NCBI GenBank assembly: GCA_026400815.1
Contig: JAPLOI010000034.1
Span: 1-64,000, forward strand
DNA from: Alphaproteobacteria bacterium
GTDB taxonomy: Bacteria; Pseudomonadota; Alphaproteobacteria; Acetobacterales; Acetobacteraceae
Direction of reading: 5' to 3'
DNA: 64,000 bases
Positions 16,397 to 24,493 of the stretch are shown here, piece by piece (the first letter of the stretch is position 1; each line of letters starts with the position of its first letter). The position numbers were made by a program, and so were the translations under genes. The notes below the pieces were generated by a model. It saw nothing but the letters and a program-made list of their open reading frames with translations, was not told where the DNA came from and did no database searches.

Positions 16397-17463
16397 GCCG
16401 CGCGCTCCCGGCCGGCATCCACCATCGCGGCGGTGGCGGCACAGATCCGCCGCCATGTGCCGTAGGAGATCGTCGCCCGGCTGAACTGGTCGATATGGCC
16501 GAGATAGAATCCGTCGCCGAGGTCATCCACCCGTCCCACCTGCTCCGGCGTCTCGGCCCGCACCACGCAGAGCAGCGGCGCGGGGCCGATGCCGCGCAGC
16601 GCGGCATGCACCGCCACGAAGCTGTCCGGGTGCGGCGCCTCGGCGGAGGACTTGAACACAAAGATGCGCTGCCCCGCCTCGATATCGGCCAGCAGCTTGC
16701 GCCGCAGCAGCCGCAGCCGCGCACAGCCCGCCAGGCGCATCTCCTCCTCCTGCGCTGGGTCGTCCAGCTTCCCGCTGGCCCAGGTATGCTGGCTGAAATA
16801 CCGCGGGTCGCGCAGCTTGTAGTCGGGCGGATCGCCGCGGAACTCCAGCAGGGTATGCGCGGGATCGCCCAGCCCTTCGAACCGCCGGCACAGCCCCAGC
16901 ACCAGCCGCGCCGCATCGGTGCCAACCCAGCGCAGCAGGCTCGCCGGCTCGATGCCTGCGCCGCGCTGCACCAGGCCGAATTCGCAATTGTCGCCGAGGT
17001 TCTCGAACCGCGCGAACAGCGCCGCCGCGGCATCGTCACCGGCGGGATAGCGCGGCAATGTCGTTGCCATCACGCACAGCCCGGCCGCGCCGGCGAACGC
17101 GGCGAACAGGCTGGCCGGCAGCACCGCGGCACCATTGGTCCAGCGTGCGCCGGTGTGCTCGATATCGTGCAGCCCGTCGTGGAGATCGGGATGGTCGAGT
17201 GGCAACGGCACCTCCCGTCCTGCCTGCGCCACGGCAAGGCCGACCAGCCGAATGCCCAGCAGCCGGTCATCCGCCGCGAAACCCAGCGCGCTGGGCCGGC
17301 CGCTGCGCGAAACCAGCTGCATATCGCTGCAGGGCAGGGAGAGGTGGAACACGAACGCGCCGTCGTCACGCAGCTGCGGATCCACCCGCCGCCCCTGCAC
17401 GATCAGATGCAGATCGGGATCGACCAAGGTGCGCTCCACCGCCGGGAGATCAGCTTCGGGCAT
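16393..17463 (-). CDS. Conserved protein with LGDNCEFG motif, unknown function
   Basis: A 356-residue protein. The N-terminal ~115 residues form a beta-rich segment (DPDLHLIVQGRRVDP, CSDMQLVSRSGRPSALGF, RLLGIRLVGLAV). The larger C-terminal part begins with FENLGDNCEFGLVQRG (Cys160), then LLRWVGTD, and closes with GHIDQFSRATISYGTWRRIC. The LGxxCE.G signature resembles DUF1796-type proteins annotated as putative cysteine peptidases, and similar proteins accompany bacterial surface-polysaccharide genes. I do not recognise an established function. It is coupled to the carrier protein (ATGA), so it may act on a carrier-bound or secreted product; that is inference. Confidence 0.6.
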   Translation of the reverse strand: MPEADLPAVERTLVDPDLHLIVQGRRVDPQLRDDGAFVFHLSLPCSDMQLVSRSGRPSALGFAADDRLLGIRLVGLAVAQAGREVPLPLDHPDLHDGLHDIEHTGARWTNGAAVLPASLFAAFAGAAGLCVMATTLPRYPAGDDAAAALFARFENLGDNCEFGLVQRGAGIEPASLLRWVGTDAARLVLGLCRRFEGLGDPAHTLLEFRGDPPDYKLRDPRYFSQHTWASGKLDDPAQEEEMRLAGCARLRLLRRKLLADIEAGQRIFVFKSSAEAPHPDSFVAVHAALRGIGPAPLLCVVRAETPEQVGRVDDLGDGFYLGHIDQFSRATISYGTWRRICAATAAMVDAGRERAA

Positions 17464-17581
17464 GGTGGGCCTCCGGTGAATCGCGTCGCGTGGCGCGAGC
17501 CCGTGTAACGCGGCCCGAACGGCAGGGGATCAGCGGGGGATAGGGCGGCACGATCAGCATCTCCTTCTCGGGCGCGCGGCA

Positions 17582-19222
17582 TCAGGGCCTGGCATTCGGC
17601 CGCGCTCCCATATCCCCTGGCCCGCGCGCAGCGCCAACCACCGGGGAAAGCCCATCCAACCGCGCCTCGTACACCACCGGGGCGCGGGCCGCCCAGATGT
17701 TCAAGGGGTGGTAGAGCGGCACCAGCGGCACGTCGTCCGCCAGCACCTGCGCCGCCTCGCGCTGCGCGCGAGCCCGCACCACGGGATCGAAGGTGGTCAG
17801 CCCCTCCTCCAGGATCCGGTCCAGCGCCGGGTTGGCGTAGCGGCCGTAATTGCTGACGCCCAGGCTGCGGGCGGGATCGTTGCTGGCCAGCAGGTCCCGG
17901 GTGACAGACAGCGTGTCCAGCGTGCTGGCGCAGCAGGCGAACAGCAGGGCGGCGAACTCGCCCCGCCCGGCGCGGCGCGCCAGCATGTTCCAGGGCATCG
18001 TCTTCACCTGCGCCGCCACACCGATGCGCGACCACATCTGCGCCAGCGCCTCGGCCACCTGGGTGATGCCGGCGTAACGGTCGGAGGGCCCATGCAGCGT
18101 CAGCCGGAAGCCCTCGCCGAACCCGGCCTCGGCCAGCAGCGCGCGGGCGGCCGCCAGGTCCTGCGCCGGGGCACCGAGCCCGTCCACGAATTGCGGGTTG
18201 CCGGTAGGGGCGATCTGTCCGGCGGGGATGCCGGCCCCGGCCAGCAATCGCTCGGTGAGCGCCGGGCGGGCCACGGCGCGCGACAGCGCCTGGCGCACCC
18301 GCCGGTCGCGCAGCGGATTGGCCGCCAGCGGCCCACCGCCAGGGCCGGCCAGGAAGGCCCCGCCATCCTCGCGCGCCACATGGGGAATGACATAAACCGC
18401 GCTTGCCGCCGACGCCCGCGCCAGGGTGAAATCCCGCCTTCCCGCCAGCATCTGCGCATCCGCCGCCGAGACCTTCTCGATCACATCGATGTCGCCGGCC
18501 AGCAGGGCGGCGGCGCGCACCGCATCGCGCGGGATGAAGCGCAGCGCCGCCGATGCCCATGGCTGCGCCCCGCCCCACCAGCCAGCGTGGCGAGCGAGTT
18601 CCAGCGACGCCTCCGGCACATAGCCAACTGCGCGGAACGGGCCGGTGCCGATCGCCTCGCGCAGGCTGTTGAACGCCTCCGGCTCCGTGACGGTGGCCTC
18701 ACTCCGGCGCAGGATCGGCACCTTGGCGAGATCGGCGATCAAGGTAGGCGCCGGACCCACCGTGTACAGGCGCAGCGCGTGCGGGCCGCGCACCTCCACC
18801 CGGGTGATCGGCTGCAACTTGCTGGCAAGGCCGCGCAGGCTGGTCTTGAGGCTGGAGGCCCGGGCGAAGCTGGCCACCACATCCTCTGCCGTGAAGGGCG
18901 TGCCGTCGTGGAACACCACCCCAGGGCGCAACGCGATGTCCCAGGCAAAACCCTCGGCGACACTCCAGCCCGTGGCCAGGGACGGGGTGGCGGCGCCCGC
19001 AGGGTCGATCCGCACCAGCGCCTCGTAGATGTTGGCATGCACGGTGCTGTCGCTGTTGGCGGCATAGGCGTGCGGGTCCAGCCCCGAGGGCGCAACGGAG
19101 AGGCCCACCACCAGCCGCCCCGCCGCAACACGCCCGTCCGCCGCTGGCCGGGGCTGGGCGGTGGCCGGCCCGGCGCTCACCAGCAGGCCCGCCAGCAGCG
19201 CCGCCAGGCAATGCCGCTTCAC
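17582..19222 (-). CDS. Peptide/nickel-type ABC transporter substrate-binding protein
   Basis: A 546-residue exported solute-binding protein of the SBP_bac_5 (DppA/OppA) family. A signal peptide occupies about residues 1-22 (CLAALLAGLLVSAGPATA-Q). Family blocks: VGLSVAPSGLDPHAYA, ANIYEALVRID, DGTPFTAEDVVASFAR, GTGPFRAVGY, and DRRVRQALSRAV. No permease or ATPase genes are next to it. Its ATG overlaps the stop of the upstream ligase (ATGA). The partner transporter must be elsewhere, or the protein acts as a periplasmic carrier for this cluster's product. Confidence 0.88.
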   Translation of the reverse strand: MKRHCLAALLAGLLVSAGPATAQPRPAADGRVAAGRLVVGLSVAPSGLDPHAYAANSDSTVHANIYEALVRIDPAGAATPSLATGWSVAEGFAWDIALRPGVVFHDGTPFTAEDVVASFARASSLKTSLRGLASKLQPITRVEVRGPHALRLYTVGPAPTLIADLAKVPILRRSEATVTEPEAFNSLREAIGTGPFRAVGYVPEASLELARHAGWWGGAQPWASAALRFIPRDAVRAAALLAGDIDVIEKVSAADAQMLAGRRDFTLARASAASAVYVIPHVAREDGGAFLAGPGGGPLAANPLRDRRVRQALSRAVARPALTERLLAGAGIPAGQIAPTGNPQFVDGLGAPAQDLAAARALLAEAGFGEGFRLTLHGPSDRYAGITQVAEALAQMWSRIGVAAQVKTMPWNMLARRAGRGEFAALLFACCASTLDTLSVTRDLLASNDPARSLGVSNYGRYANPALDRILEEGLTTFDPVVRARAQREAAQVLADDVPLVPLYHPLNIWAARAPVVYEARLDGLSPVVGAARGPGDMGARPNARP

Positions 19223-20841
19223 GGTCCCACCAGGGCGGCCAGGGCCGCATCATCGCGCTTGCCGGCGCCGGTCAGCGGCACCGCGTCGATCCTGTGCAGG
19301 CTGGCCGGGATCATCGCCGCGGGCAGCGTCCCGTGCAGCGCCGCACGCACGCCGCGCAGCAGCGCCGTGTCGGTCATCGCCGCCGCATCGGGTGCCGGCA
19401 CCACGAACCCCGCCAGGCGCACCTCGCCCGCCACCTGCCGCGCCACCACGGCGGCATCGGCAATGCCGGGCAGGCCGCGCAAGGCCATCTCGATCGTGGC
19501 CGGCTCCACACGCTGGCCGGCGATCTTCACCATCCGGTCGCGCCGGCCCAGCACCACCAGCACGCCATCCGGCGCAAGTCGCCCGATATCCCCGGTGCGG
19601 TAGACGCGCTTGCCGGGATGGCCCGGATCGGTCGGGAAGCGTGCCGCCACCATCCGTCCGCCCACCCAGTCACCCGCCGCGGCGAAGGGGGTGCGCACCA
19701 CCAGCTCGCCCGCCTCGCCGGGCGCCACGGGGTGGCCCGCCTCATCCAGGATCGCCACCTCCACCCCCTGATTGATGTAGCCGGAGCCCACGCGCACGGG
19801 GTCGTGCCGGTCCTCCTCCGGCACGAACCAGCCCGCCACCCGCGCCGCTTCGCTCAGGCTCAGCCCGTAGCTCACGCGGCACCCCGGTGGCAGGGCGGCG
19901 CGGATCAGGGCGAGATCGGCCTGCAGCAGCGCATCCCCGCCCAGCATCACCAGCCGCAGCCCCGCGAAGGCGGCACGCGCGGCAGGCAGCCCGGCCAAAA
20001 CCGTCAGCAGCCGCGGCGTGGCATGCAGCACGGTGGCCCCGGCCTGCCGCACCTGTTCCAACACGCCGCCGAGCCCCAGCGCCTGCGGATCGGGCAGCAC
20101 CAGCCCGGCCCCGGCCATCAGGGCATAGAGCCGATGCGACACCGCGCCGGCGGTGGCGGGCGGGCCGATCACCGCCACGCGGTCCTGCGGGCCAAGCCGA
20201 AGCTGGCAGATGCGCTGGGCATAATTGGCCAGGATGGTCTGCTGGATCTGCACCACCGCCTTGGGCGCGCCGGTGCTGCCGGAGGTGGAGACGATGAACA
20301 CCGGCGCGGCGGGATCGAGCAGCACCGGGTCCGCCGGCGGCACTGCGGCGGCAGCGGCGGGATCGAGCACCGGCACCGCGCCATCGAGCCGCGCGGCCAG
20401 TGCCGGCGTGGCGACCACGCCCACGAGGCCCGCGGCGGCGATGCCGGCAGACAGCATGGCACCGGGCTGATGCGGGTCGAGCAGCATGCACGGCCGCCCG
20501 GCCGCCAGGCAGCCGAACATGGCAACGAGATAGCCGGTATCGTTGGGCAGCAGCACGCCCACGGCGCCCTCCGGCCAATCCGCCGCGCGCAGCGCCGCGC
20601 CCAGCCGGCAGGCCGAGGCGTACAGCGCGGCGAAGTCCAGGCTATGGGCGCCATCGGCGATCGCGATCGCCCGTGGCTGGCGCGCGGCATGGCCGGCGAG
20701 ATGGGCCAGGATGGCGCGCCCGGCCCAGCCGGCATCGATCGCCGGTTCCGCCAGCCCCGCCGGCGGCGCCTGGTCGGCCGGGCGCGGCCCGGCGGTGAAC
20801 CAGGCCGCATCGGGGATGGGCGAAAGCAGTTGGCCGATCAC
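19219..20841 (-). CDS. AMP-dependent ligase (adenylation enzyme), first gene of the cluster
   Basis: A 540-residue ANL-superfamily enzyme with STSGSTGAPK (185-194), YGLSLSEAARVAGW, the hinge YRTGDIGRLAP with GRRDRMVKIAGQRVEP, and the C-terminal catalytic-type lysine in LTGAGKRDD. The GTG at 20841 is the first plausible start; the frame stays open further upstream but crosses an A/T-rich, promoter-like stretch. It differs clearly from the ligase at 14550, so the two probably activate different acids. It leads a minus-strand run into the binding protein, the LGDNCEFG protein, the carrier and the second ligase. Confidence 0.83.
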   Translation of the reverse strand: MIGQLLSPIPDAAWFTAGPRPADQAPPAGLAEPAIDAGWAGRAILAHLAGHAARQPRAIAIADGAHSLDFAALYASACRLGAALRAADWPEGAVGVLLPNDTGYLVAMFGCLAAGRPCMLLDPHQPGAMLSAGIAAAGLVGVVATPALAARLDGAVPVLDPAAAAAVPPADPVLLDPAAPVFIVSTSGSTGAPKAVVQIQQTILANYAQRICQLRLGPQDRVAVIGPPATAGAVSHRLYALMAGAGLVLPDPQALGLGGVLEQVRQAGATVLHATPRLLTVLAGLPAARAAFAGLRLVMLGGDALLQADLALIRAALPPGCRVSYGLSLSEAARVAGWFVPEEDRHDPVRVGSGYINQGVEVAILDEAGHPVAPGEAGELVVRTPFAAAGDWVGGRMVAARFPTDPGHPGKRVYRTGDIGRLAPDGVLVVLGRRDRMVKIAGQRVEPATIEMALRGLPGIADAAVVARQVAGEVRLAGFVVPAPDAAAMTDTALLRGVRAALHGTLPAAMIPASLHRIDAVPLTGAGKRDDAALAALVGP

Positions 20842-21046
20842 GGAGCACCCGTGATCGGGGAGAGATTCAGCATGCGGGCCCTTGCGCAATTGGCCGCTTG
20901 TCTGCGGCGGGCGGAGGGTGACCCTCAATCGAATAACAATGCAACCGATCGCAGCAAATTGTAACGATTCGCCCTGGCACACAGCGCGGCACCGCGCGCG
21001 CCAGGCCGCAAGAGGGGAACCGGGAGCGGGAAAGGGGCGGAAGGCG

Positions 21047-21275
21047 GCTCTGGATGGCGCCCGCTGCGCGGAACATGTCGTCGACCTGCAGCATGGATCC
21101 TGAGCCCCGTGGCCAGATCCGACAAGAACCTGCTGTCCCGGCCACGGTCCCCCGCCGTGGCAACAGCCGCCCCGACGGGGCCCGGCAGCCCGATTTCCCG
21201 CAACGCCGACTTACCCTGCGATGCCGGGGTGACGGGTGGAACAAGCGGCGGGGATGCCGGGGGTGGGGCGCGGCA
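21047..21275 (-). pseudogene. Decayed copy of the phage-type gene at 35225-35782
   Basis: Read on the minus strand, one frame gives LREIGLPGPVGAAVATAG and RDSRFLSDLATGL, and another gives VDDMFRAAGAIQS. Together they match the C-terminal third of the 185-residue protein at 35225-35782 (ALREAGLLGAVEAAVAAAGG, DSEFLSDLAEALGL, IDQMFRHADAIQS). Upstream bases (gatgccgg.ggtgggg) also match. At least one frameshift is present and the N-terminal two thirds are missing. Confidence 0.6.
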
Positions 21276-21283
21276 TGAACCGG

Positions 21284-21679
21284 CTACTCATCCCTCTCCA
21301 GCCGCTCAATGTCGGCGTCCGACCATCCGAAATGGTGCGTGATCTCCTGGATCAGCACGGTGCGGATCAGGCGGAACAGGTCCTCGCCGGTCTCGATCCA
21401 CTCCAGCAGGATGGGCCCGCGGTAGAGGGTGATGGTGTCGTTCTCCATCGGTGCGTCGAGAACGCTCTTCTGCGTCCGCGCAGCGCGACGGTAGAGCCCG
21501 GTCAGCGCCCAGGGGCTCTCGAAGCCGAGTTCCTGCGCCGTCTTCTCGTCCGCCACCTCCTCCACCACGATGCTGGCGCCCCGGACCAGGATCCGCAGCT
21601 TCTCCGGGATGGCGGGGAAGGCGTGCCCAGCCAGGTCCACGATATCATCAAGGGTGGGAGGGTGATGGAAGCGGTACAT
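21284..21679 (-). CDS. Zincin-like metallopeptidase-family protein, copy A (QExxH)
   Basis: A 131-residue protein of the small zincin-like family (PF06262-type): YRFHHPPTLDDIVDLAGHAF, a central beta segment, TLYRGPILLEW, and the metal motif near the C-terminus. The family normally shows HExxHHFG; here it reads QEITHHFG, so the first zinc-binding His is a Gln (residue 111). A second copy at 44290 differs at about 29 of 131 positions and has the same change. Activity as a peptidase is therefore doubtful. Flanked by a decayed phage-type gene and a tRNA-like remnant. Confidence 0.75.
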   Translation of the reverse strand: MYRFHHPPTLDDIVDLAGHAFPAIPEKLRILVRGASIVVEEVADEKTAQELGFESPWALTGLYRRAARTQKSVLDAPMENDTITLYRGPILLEWIETGEDLFRLIRTVLIQEITHHFGWSDADIERLERDE

Positions 21680-22077
21680 GGGGCATCCATCTATCAGGAG
21701 ACCGCCGCGTCAAGTGGCAGAGAGACGGCCACCTCTCTGGGCGACGTTGGGGATGAGGGAGCCCTCGGTCGCGGCGCCGATACGCGGACGCGCGGGCTGG
21801 CCGGGCCGGGACGTGATGGGCCGGGACGATGGTCCACGGTGCCTGGAGCGCAGGCAATGGTTCCGATCTCCACAAGCTGGCGCGATCAGGCCCTGCGGAC
21901 GCTTCACGCCAAGTACCAGGTGGAGGGGCTGAGGTTCGCGCACTTGGCGATCAAGCGGCACGGGTCGGCGGGGAGTGCGACGCGCAACGGAGTTGGCGGA
22001 GGGAGTGCACCCGGATTCGAACCTTCGCTGCTCGGGCGGAGCGGTCATCGCGCGCCTCCCCACACCAACCTACATCA
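21680..22077. other. Non-coding stretch between zincin copy A and the Calx-beta gene
   Basis: About 400 bases without a convincing gene. The part up to about 21880 resembles the region upstream of zincin copy B (ccgcgtcaag, ctggggatgaggg, and an agcgc.. block). Beyond it lies a tRNA-Ser-like 3' remnant near 21994. No promoter was recognised. Confidence 0.5.
21994..22030 (-). pseudogene. tRNA-Ser 3'-end remnant
   Basis: The minus strand reads GGTTCGAATCC, a short insert, then CTCCCTCCGCCA. This resembles the T-arm and acceptor end of the tRNA-Ser at 45240 (GGTTCGAATCC, CTCCCCTTCCGCCA). Similarity continues past the CCA (AACTCC..TGCGCGTC against AATTCC..TGCGCGTC). No anticodon arm can be folded upstream, so this is not a working tRNA. 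Confidence 0.5.
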
Positions 22078-24190
22078 TCACAACGTAAACCAACTGGCAT
22101 CCACTGGCCCTGCCGCCTTAACCAAGATCGTCAAGTCGGCCACCGTGTCATTGTTGATGTTGCCCTGGATGAGCAGAGTCCCTCCGCCCTGGTCCTGCCA
22201 GCGGAGCTGGCCGGGTGTACCGTTGAATGCTGCCGAGCCAATGAAGCTGAACGGGTCGTCGGCCAAGGTGCCGGCAACCGCGTCAATGGCCGTGAGGTCT
22301 ATCACCTCGCCCGCCACACGGCTGAAATCCTGCAGGGTGGTGGCGTTGCTGGCCGCGGGCCCGATCGCGGTGGGCAGGAAGCGGAACACGTCCAGCCCGG
22401 CCTTGGCCACCACCGAGTCCAGGCCACCGCCGAGCAGGAACACGTCTGGAGCGTCGGTGCCGGTGAGGGTCTGGTTCGCGGAGGTGCTGGCGAAGTCGTC
22501 GTTGACGATCACGCCGGTGGCTGATGCCGTGGTGACGGACACGCCAGCCTGCGCGTTGGAGAGTGCGACGGTGAAGCTCTCGTTCAGCTCCGCGACCGTA
22601 TCCGCGGTGACATTCACCGTGACCGTCTGAATCGCCTGCCCGGCGGAAAAGCTAACGCGGCCGGACTGGAACTGGCCGGTGGCGAAATCCGCCCCGGTGG
22701 CGGGCGTGGTTCCTGTGGCGCCGCCGCCGCTGACCGCCCAGTCGGCCGCCGCGACCCCGGAGAGATCGCCGCTGCGGGTGACGGTGAAGGTGAAGGGGGT
22801 TGTGCCGCTGGCGCCCTCGGCCTTCTGCGCCGAGGCCCTTGCGATCGCCAGCGTGCCGGTGCCGGCGGGATCGTCGTTGCGGATCGTGCCGGTGGCCGAC
22901 GCCGTGCTGATCGACACGCCGGTCGGCACGCCGGAGAGGGAGACAGTGAAGGTCTCATCCGCTTCCACCGCCGTCTCTCCGGCCACCGTGAGCGTGACCA
23001 CCTGGCTGGCCTTGGCCGGGTGCGAAGGTGACGCTGCCGAAGGGTAGGACCCCGCCGGTGAAGTCCGCCGCGGTGGCGGTGCCGGCGGTGGCGGCCCAGT
23101 TAGCGCTGGCGGGGCCTGCAATGTTGCCGGCGCGGGTGACGACGAAGGTGAAGGCGGTGCTGCCGCTGGCGCCCTCGCCGCGATCGGCCTGCAGCCCAGC
23201 GATGGAGAGCACGCCGGAGGGCGGGAAGTCGTCGTTGACGATCACGCCGGTGGCGGTGGGCGTGCCGATGGTGACGCCCAACTGCGGGGCCGCGAGGGTG
23301 ACGGTGAAGCTGTCGTTCAGCTCGATCGTGCTGTCGGCGGCAACGTTGACGGTGACCGTCGTCAGCCCCTGGCCGGCGGCGAAGTTGACGCGGCCGCTGG
23401 GCAGGGTGCCGCCAGCGAAATCCGCCGCATTGGCCGAGACAGTGCTGGGAACACCGCCGCCGGTGACGGCCCAGTCGGCACTGGCGGTGCCGGTGAGGTC
23501 GCCAGCGCGGGTGACGGTGAAGGTGAAGGCGGTGGTGCCGCTTTGGCCCTCGGCCTTCTGCGCGCTGGAGCGCGCGATCGCCAGCGTGCCGGTGCCGGGA
23601 GTGTCGTCGTTCCAGATCGTCGCGGTGGCGGTGGTCGTCCCCAGGGTGACCCCAGCCGGCGTGCCGGAGAGGGTGACCAAGAAGCTCTCGTTCAGCTCCA
23701 CCGCGGCATCGCCGGAGACATTCACCGTGACCAGCTTGCTGGTCTCGCCCACGGCGAAGGTGACGGCGCCCGAGGGCAGCGTGCCGCCGAAATCGGACGC
23801 AGAAGCGCCGACAGTGCCGGGGATGCCGCCGCCGGTGACGACCCAGTTGGCCCAGGCTGGGCCCCTGGTGTCCCTGCTGCGGGTGATCGAGAAGGTGAAG
23901 GGCGTAGGGCCCGCATTGCCCTCGTCGCGGGAGGCCTGGAGCCTGGTGATCGACAAGGTGCCGGTCGGTGGCACATCGTCGTTCTGGATCGTGCCGGTGG
24001 CTGAGGCGATACCGATGGAGGCGCCAGACGAGGGGTTGGACAGCGTGACCGCGAAGCCCTCATCGGCCTCAAAGGCCAGATCGCCGGCCATGGGGATGGT
24101 GATGGTGCGGGTGTTTTGGCCGGCGGCGAAGCTGACGGTGCAGGTGGGAAACACGCTGCCTGCGAAGTCCGCCGCGTTGTCCGACATCGC
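22078..24190 (-). pseudogene. Calx-beta repeat surface protein, 5'-truncated and frameshifted
   Basis: The remains of a large secreted adhesin-like protein. It holds one partial and four full Calx-beta repeats of about 110 residues (ending in TGTIQNDD, TIWNDD, TGVIVNDD, TGTIRNDD, TGVIVNDD) and a C-terminal serralysin-like domain (DVFLLGGGLDSVV, LQDFSRVAGEVIDLTAIDA, LLIQGNINNDTVADLTI) of the type used for type I secretion. The reading frame is broken near 23010 by one extra base in ggccaaggccagcc. Without it APGQ would run directly into ASQVVTLTVAG. The 5' end stops mid-repeat at an IS3 fragment, so signal and start are lost. Calx-beta repeats bind calcium in known proteins. Confidence 0.8.
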
Positions 24191-24401
24191 CGCACCTCGG
24201 ACACTTCGAGACCGCCGAACTTCGCCTTCCACTGGTAGAATGTCGCCGGGCTAATCCCATGCTTGCGACACAAATCCGCCGTCGCCGAACCGGCCTCCTG
24301 CTCCCGCAGCACGCCGATGATCTGCTCCTCCGTAAACCTCGAACGCTTCATCCGTCCGCCTCCTGCTTGGGCGGGCTCTCCTCAAAACTGGGTGGGATTC
24401 A
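24188..24401 (-). mobile_element. IS3-family fragment (left end and first 52 codons of OrfA)
   Basis: The start of an IS3-type OrfA is visible at 24351 (KRSRFTEEQIIGVLREQEAG, then RKHGISPATFYQWKAKFGG), with a helix-turn-helix DNA-binding region. It stops abruptly after EVSEVRR, where Calx-beta sequence begins. Upstream, TGAATCCCACCCAGTTTTGA at 24401 is a plausible terminal inverted repeat. The rest of OrfA, all of OrfB and the other end are missing. Confidence 0.8.
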
Positions 24402-24455
24402 GGGGCTCACGTCACACCGCATGGCTTGCGCCGCAACACGGCTCCTGCATCAGCA

Positions 24456-24489
24456 GCAAGCCCGCCGCGACACCTCGCGGCGGGCTTGC
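24456..24489 (-). terminator. Strong hairpin after the autotransporter gene
   Basis: A perfect 15-bp stem (GCAAGCCCGCCGCGA with TCGCGGCGGGCTTGC) and a 4-base loop lie 5 bases beyond the autotransporter stop codon. No T-run follows, so it may protect the mRNA 3' end as much as terminate. Confidence 0.65.
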
Positions 24490-24493
24490 CAGG

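Noticed and set aside
21994-22070. Intact tRNA gene on the minus strand
   Set aside because: Only the T-loop-like GGTTCGAATCC and a CCA end are present; acceptor and anticodon stems cannot be formed.
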